The notes under the pieces are model-generated. The model was not told the DNA's origin, did no database searches, and saw nothing but the letters and a program-made list of their open reading frames with translations. DNA of 64,000 nt from assembly GCA_946811185.2 (NCBI GenBank), contig OX328112.1, positions 22,411,558-22,475,557 on the forward strand, written 5' to 3'. Within the stretch, counting starts at the first letter, position 1. Each line of letters begins with the position of its first letter. A program made the position numbers and the translations under genes. The DNA comes from Hippopus hippopus (taxonomy: Eukaryota > Mollusca > Bivalvia > Cardiida > Cardiidae). Below, piece by piece: positions 47,401-53,400 of the stretch.

Positions 47401-50400
47401 TAGGAATAAAGTTGTAATAAAAAAAAATGTTCTGCATGTCAAAGGGCTTGTGTACATCATGATTCAGTCGGTTTTTATACCAAATGGATATTATGGATTC
47501 CTAATTATGTGATGACTTGCTTGGTATCATGCATCATGGAGATGCAAAAAAATCCCTTTTTACAAGAGCATGCCTCAAAATCAATTGACCTCTTAGCACA
47601 ACTTTTGTTACTTTTACAATATAAATTAAGATCAGACTACACAGAACATGCAGTTTGGTCTTGGACATACACTGTCTGCAAAATTGTAATTTACCCTGAC
47701 CAAAAAAACGACCTTAACCCTTTACCAAACAATCCCTGGTTTTAACGACCCCGAGGAAGAAGCCTTCTGAAAACACTGTGGGAAAAAGAGAAAATGCTGG
47801 TAACCAGCATTTTCTCCTTTTCCCATTATGTTTTCTACTCTTCAAAAGGCAAGATTCAATTTTTGAGTCACATTAATTTTGTCGTCTGCAAATGCTTTCA
47901 ATTTGGACCAGTCTAAGATTTTGTCGTTTGGTAAAGAGTTAAAATTGCAGTTATGGATAGTGTTCATCAAAGACCCAAATGCAGCTAGATCTGGATTTGT
48001 AATTTCAATTAGAGAATCTTGCGTTTCCTTTATTTTACAAAGGGTAATAACTTAGCCACACGATGAAATATTGCCTTCACCCTTTACCACACACACCCAA
48101 GTTTTAACGACCCTGAGAAGTTGGCCTTTTGAAAACAATGTAAGAAAAGGAGAAAATGCTGGTAACCAGCATTTTCTCCTTTTCTCACAATGTTTTCTAC
48201 ACTATCAAAGAAAAATTGCACCATTTGAGCAACATTGCAATTGTTGTCTGCAAATGCTTTCAATTTAGCCCTGTCTACAAGTTTGTCATTTGGTAAAGAG
48301 TTAAGCATAAAGCTGTAATTTACCAATAAAGATCCAGTTTTGATTAACACATGAACAGCCTGCTGCAAATTATCTGTAATCTCAACGATCTTCTCTCGGT
48401 GGTCATGTGACGTATATGCCGAGTCGGTAAACTCTTGCGTGGTCTCCACAACAATATCTAAGGCACTCCTTAGTTTGTCCGCAAAATACTGGTTAATATG
48501 AGTCACTCGTACCATTTCAACTTGATCCTGTTAAAACAAAATTAAGATACAATGTTACATCATGGATCTTACATATAATTAGGAATGATCCTTGTCACAC
48601 CAAAATTCATGAATTTAGGAATCAATACTTGAAAAACTTACTTTGAAGAGGAAGGGAAAAAAAAAACACTGGTCTCTATATTTGTCACAAAAGTGTATCA
48701 GAAAATTTGAACAATATGGAGCAGCAATTTTGTGTATACGCATGGCCATACATTAACATAATGTGTCATAAAGCAGACCGACAGGACCTATAACTCTTTA
48801 CCAAATAAGAAAATTTTAAGACTTGCTCAAATTGGAAGCGCTTTCAGATGACAAATTTGGCTCAAAAGATGGGTTTTGTCTTGAAAACGGAAGAAAACAT
48901 TGTAGGAAAAGGAGAAATTGCTAGTTACCAACATTTATTCCCTTCATGACAATGTTCTCAAAAGTCTTTATTCCCAGGGCTGTTAAAACAAAGGATTGTT
49001 AATGAGGCTAATTGTAGTTTCAATAACTATTGTTAGGAAAGGAATCAGATATTAAGCTTACATGAGTGAAAAAAGATACTCTACTTAAAAAGAAAAGCAA
49101 GAAACAAGACTAAATTATATTTAGTTGGTTTCTAATTTTACCTCAAAGTCTTTCAGAACTCTATTTGCTGTTGGACTAATATTCATTCCTACTGGTACCC
49201 CAAAATCTGTTCCATTTACATTCATTGGGGAACCAGTACCATTAGCTTGCGCCCCCTGTTGGTAGGATGTATCTGACACAACATTGTGGATCAAATTTAG
49301 GGCCTTTCTCATCTGGATAAACAGACCGTGTCGATTCTGTCGAGCTGAGTAGCATTCTGGATGTCTTAAACATGTCTGGAGAAGTAAAGAGAGGTTGATT
49401 ACATCCAACTAATTCTTTACCGTCAGTCCAAATTTTGTCCATATTAAAAGCATTTGCAGGCAACGAACTAAATTTTGTTCAATCTGCTTTCTGGATACCT
49501 CTGGGTTTCAAGCTTATATGTTACAGACTGAGCAACCTGACCTGGTGTGTATTATCTAAAGATTGCTTCCTCAGGCAACCACAGATCAGTTTTATTTGGG
49601 CTGCTGTTTGCTCAGCGTAATTGAGCTATGTTCTGTGAAAATTTATGCATCTGCAAAATTTATCGACCCATGTCAGCCTGCACAAGCTGACATTGGTAGA
49701 ATCTTTTTGTTACCTTTAAATTTTCTGTACATTAAAGGATCATTCTGGTTCAGTTGGTTATGAAAAAAAGGATTTTATGCATCCTTAATTATGTAATGAC
49801 TACCTGGGTTTAATACATCACAGAGATGCATTAAGTCCCCTGATTCCAGAGCATGGCTCATATATAATTACACAGGCAATGTATGTGACTTCCACAGAGG
49901 TTTTTATTAAGCCTTCCCAGAGGATAGTATCTAGCCTTTGCCTGTATAGCAACTAATAGCTCAGAGTGTAATGAGGTACTGGATGATTCAATCAACCTAC
50001 TTTACAGGATGGTAGTAACATCATGGTGGATTTCTCTAAGACTGCTCTAGCTGAGGCCATCTGAGCTTTGTGTTTATCACTCTTTAGGTCCTGAAGCAAC
50101 AAAAATTAAATCTGTCACTATTGAATCTTTATCAGATAATCCTGTGTGTCAAGAATCTGCAGCATGCTGCCTTTTGAAAACTTTGTGGACAAAGGTGAAA
50201 ATGCTGGTAACCAGCAATTTCTCTTTTTCCCACAGTGGTTTCTCCCCTTACAATGACAACTTGCAGTTTGATCTTGTCTGATATTTGTAAGAAATTTTGA
50301 TTAAAAACAGCCCAAATTCTGGTTTTTATACCTATCACTACCACTTCATCTTTAAGTTTATTACTTTATCAAATGAACACATTTTAGACTTGTCCAAATT

Positions 50401-53400
50401 AAAAGCATTTTTAGATGACAAAATAAACGTGGCTCATACGAGGGCTGTTCGATTTGTAATGTGTATTGTACCACAGTGCGATAACGCTTTCAACGATTTC
50501 GTGGATGATGATACGCTTGAATAGGTCTATTCAATACCTTTCCAACGGTATAAACACGAGCCTTTAGCTCCACATAGTTTTAAACTTACAGTCATTTCAT
50601 TAGGGCTAGTCGATGACCACTGTTGTAAAAATGGTTGGGAAACGGATTAAGAATATTGAAGAAATTAGAGCTTATATTAAAGTTCGCACAAAACTCGGTC
50701 ATTCGGTAATGCAGATTTTTACTGAATTGGGGGAAGTTTATGGGTCTGATAAGGTATCTTATGAGACAGTTCCTAGGTGGAGAAAGAAATTTCTGACTGG
50801 CACAGAGTCCATCAAAGATGCAGCAAAATCTGGCCGACCTGTGACTGTAACAGGCAAGGCAAAAGTCTCAAAAGTCAGGGAAATAAGTGAAAGTGATGGC
50901 AGATACACGATTTGTGATATTGCCAACGCTGTTGGCATATCGCTATCGCGGGTGCATTTCATTTTGAAGCGTATTTTGAAAGTACGAAAGATTTCTGCCA
51001 GATGGATACCGCATGTATTAACAGATGACCAAAAACGGGTATGAGTACAAACTGCTAAGCAATTGCTCAAAATGTTTCCCAAATTCAATCAAAGACAATT
51101 TGCAAACATTGTTACTGGTGACAAAACATGGGTTCACTATTTCGAACCAGTAAGAAAAATTGGAAACAAAATATGGCTAACTAAACACGGTAGAAGGCCT
51201 GTAGTTGCCAAAAGAAGCATAAGCACAAAGAAGGTTCTTTATTGCATATTCTTCTCATGTGATGGTATAGCCGTACAAATTCCGGTGCCGAAGGGCAAAA
51301 TTGTTACAGGTCGGTATTACCGAGATGTTATACTAAAAAAGCTCAAATATTATCTTAAACGACGCCCTGTGTCAGGATTTAGGCATGTTCGTCTACTTAA
51401 TGATAATGCTCCATCACATACATCTGAGCCTGTGAAGCAATCTTTGAAGTCGGAGAAGGTTACTGTCTTGCCACACCCACCATACTCTCCAGATCTAGCC
51501 CCATGCGACTTTTTTCTTTTACCAAAACTTAAAAAGTTCTTATCTGGTCGTCATTACAAGTCCCGACAAGCCCTTGGCTCAGCCATCAGTCAGTGCCTCA
51601 GAGGTCTACCTAAATCAGCATACCGTGACACATTTCAGAAATGGATTCAGAGATTGAAATTATGTATTTCAAACCGCGGAGAATATTTTGAAGGGATGCA
51701 ATGTTCATTTCACTATTTGAGTTGAATGCTTTTGAGATATCGTACAATACACATTACATATCGAACAGCCCTCGTATGAAGTAAATTGTCGTTGAAAGAG
51801 TAGAAAACATTTTTGGAAAAAGGAGAAAATGCTGGTTACCAGCATTTTCTCCTTGTTCAAGAATGTTTTCGAAAGCCTAATTTCACAGGGTCATTAAACC
51901 TCAAGAATATGAGGTAAACGTTTAAATCTTTCCATACCATAGACAACACCAGAAGCTTTTGTGGACAGTGTTGATTAAGAACAGTCTGATCTCTGATGTA
52001 CACTGTCCACTGCTTTATTATAGAATATGAACGAAGTGTCTCTTGATCTTGAAGCGGGTTGCATTTGCAGCCTTTGAGAAAATGCAATATATGTATTCAG
52101 TAGAGGTAATCTATACGAACATTCTGTCTGTCTCCTGTAAGGTGGGCCAGCTCAACCATATTATTGCCAAATTTACTGAAAGCTTTCACAAAGTCTGTGA
52201 AGTTATCAACTCCTTCCAGCTCTGACAGACTAGTGTAGACCTGTGAAAAAACAAGAGCATCACATGTGGGTGCCAATGCTAGGCTGCAGCTGCTTGATTT
52301 TCTCTTCAAATTACAAGTTAAAGGGGCAAAAGTATGACAAAAATACTTTGGTGGTTACCTGCCCTGGTTGTTTGGGGTCCCCCTCTTTAAAGTTAACCAG
52401 CTGTCCAAGTTTTAAGTAAATATCTTCAATAATAACAAAGATTTTATAAAATATCGAAGTTTTTGCACAATGCTGATACAGTGACAACAGGGCTATGACA
52501 ATAACAACATTTTCTCAGAAAACAGCTAAGCTAAAAACAGACAATAGACTATGTCACTTTTCATAAGAATATTGAAGATATCAAGTGTTTAATACATCCA
52601 AGTTTTCTTCAGCAACCATCAATTAGGTTTGTATGGTACCACTATCTTCCAAAAATACAGACGCAAAGATTGATCAAAAGCACTTTGTCCTTAGTTGACT
52701 GATTGATTGAATGGTGTTTTACTCCACTTTTAACATTATTTCAGTCATATTACAGTGACAGCTCACATATATATGTATTTTTTAGGGTTTTACCAGAACT
52801 AGGCTAAGTCTTGCCCAAGGACACTACTACGTAAAACCCAGACTTTGTCCTCAGAACAGCTAAGTACTGTCCAAGGATACATCGTTCAACTTAATAAAAT
52901 AATGAGCCATTCTCTGTGAAAAGGGGATTTGATGAATCTACAAAAAATATAGACCAATGTCAGCCTGCGCAGTCTGTACAGGCTACCATGGGTTGACCCT
53001 TTTTGCTACTTGTAAATTTTTTTGCATGGCATATAACCATTCTACCTCCAGATCCAATGGATTGTTTGACAAAATACATTTTATGTATCCATTATTATGT
53101 GATGACTTGCTTGGTATGATGCATCACAGAGATGCATTACACCCCATTTTACCAGAGCATGGTTCTAGTATAAGTGCACGGACCCAAAATGTGCCAAATT
53201 TTTTTTTTCCAAAGGGTATTTTCCGTAATCCATGGCTCTCAGTAAACTGAGGCTCGGTTTATTACAAAGTTACTGTCGTTACCTTATCTTTTGAGACCAG
53301 GAGCTGCTTGACTATCACTTTATCTGCTATTAATAAAACCTTGGTGATTGCTGAGAGGAGTTTCCTGGCTGCCCGCACCATCTGATTTTTGTCTGTAAAT

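Larger units (their letters stand above)
50358..51925 (+). mobile_element. TFB copy split by the mariner
   Basis: Left arm to AACGTGGCTCA, then the mariner, then TGAAGTAAATTGTCGTTGAA, a good core and the end GAGGTAAACGTTTAA. Confidence 0.9.

Noticed and set aside
48084..48515. 143-codon minus-strand frame as a single protein
   Set aside because: It is alpha-catulin exon e6 read through its donor into the neighbouring TFB copy. The splice site and homology show where coding ends.
50759..51088. 109-codon minus-strand frame
   Set aside because: Antisense shadow of the mariner transposase.
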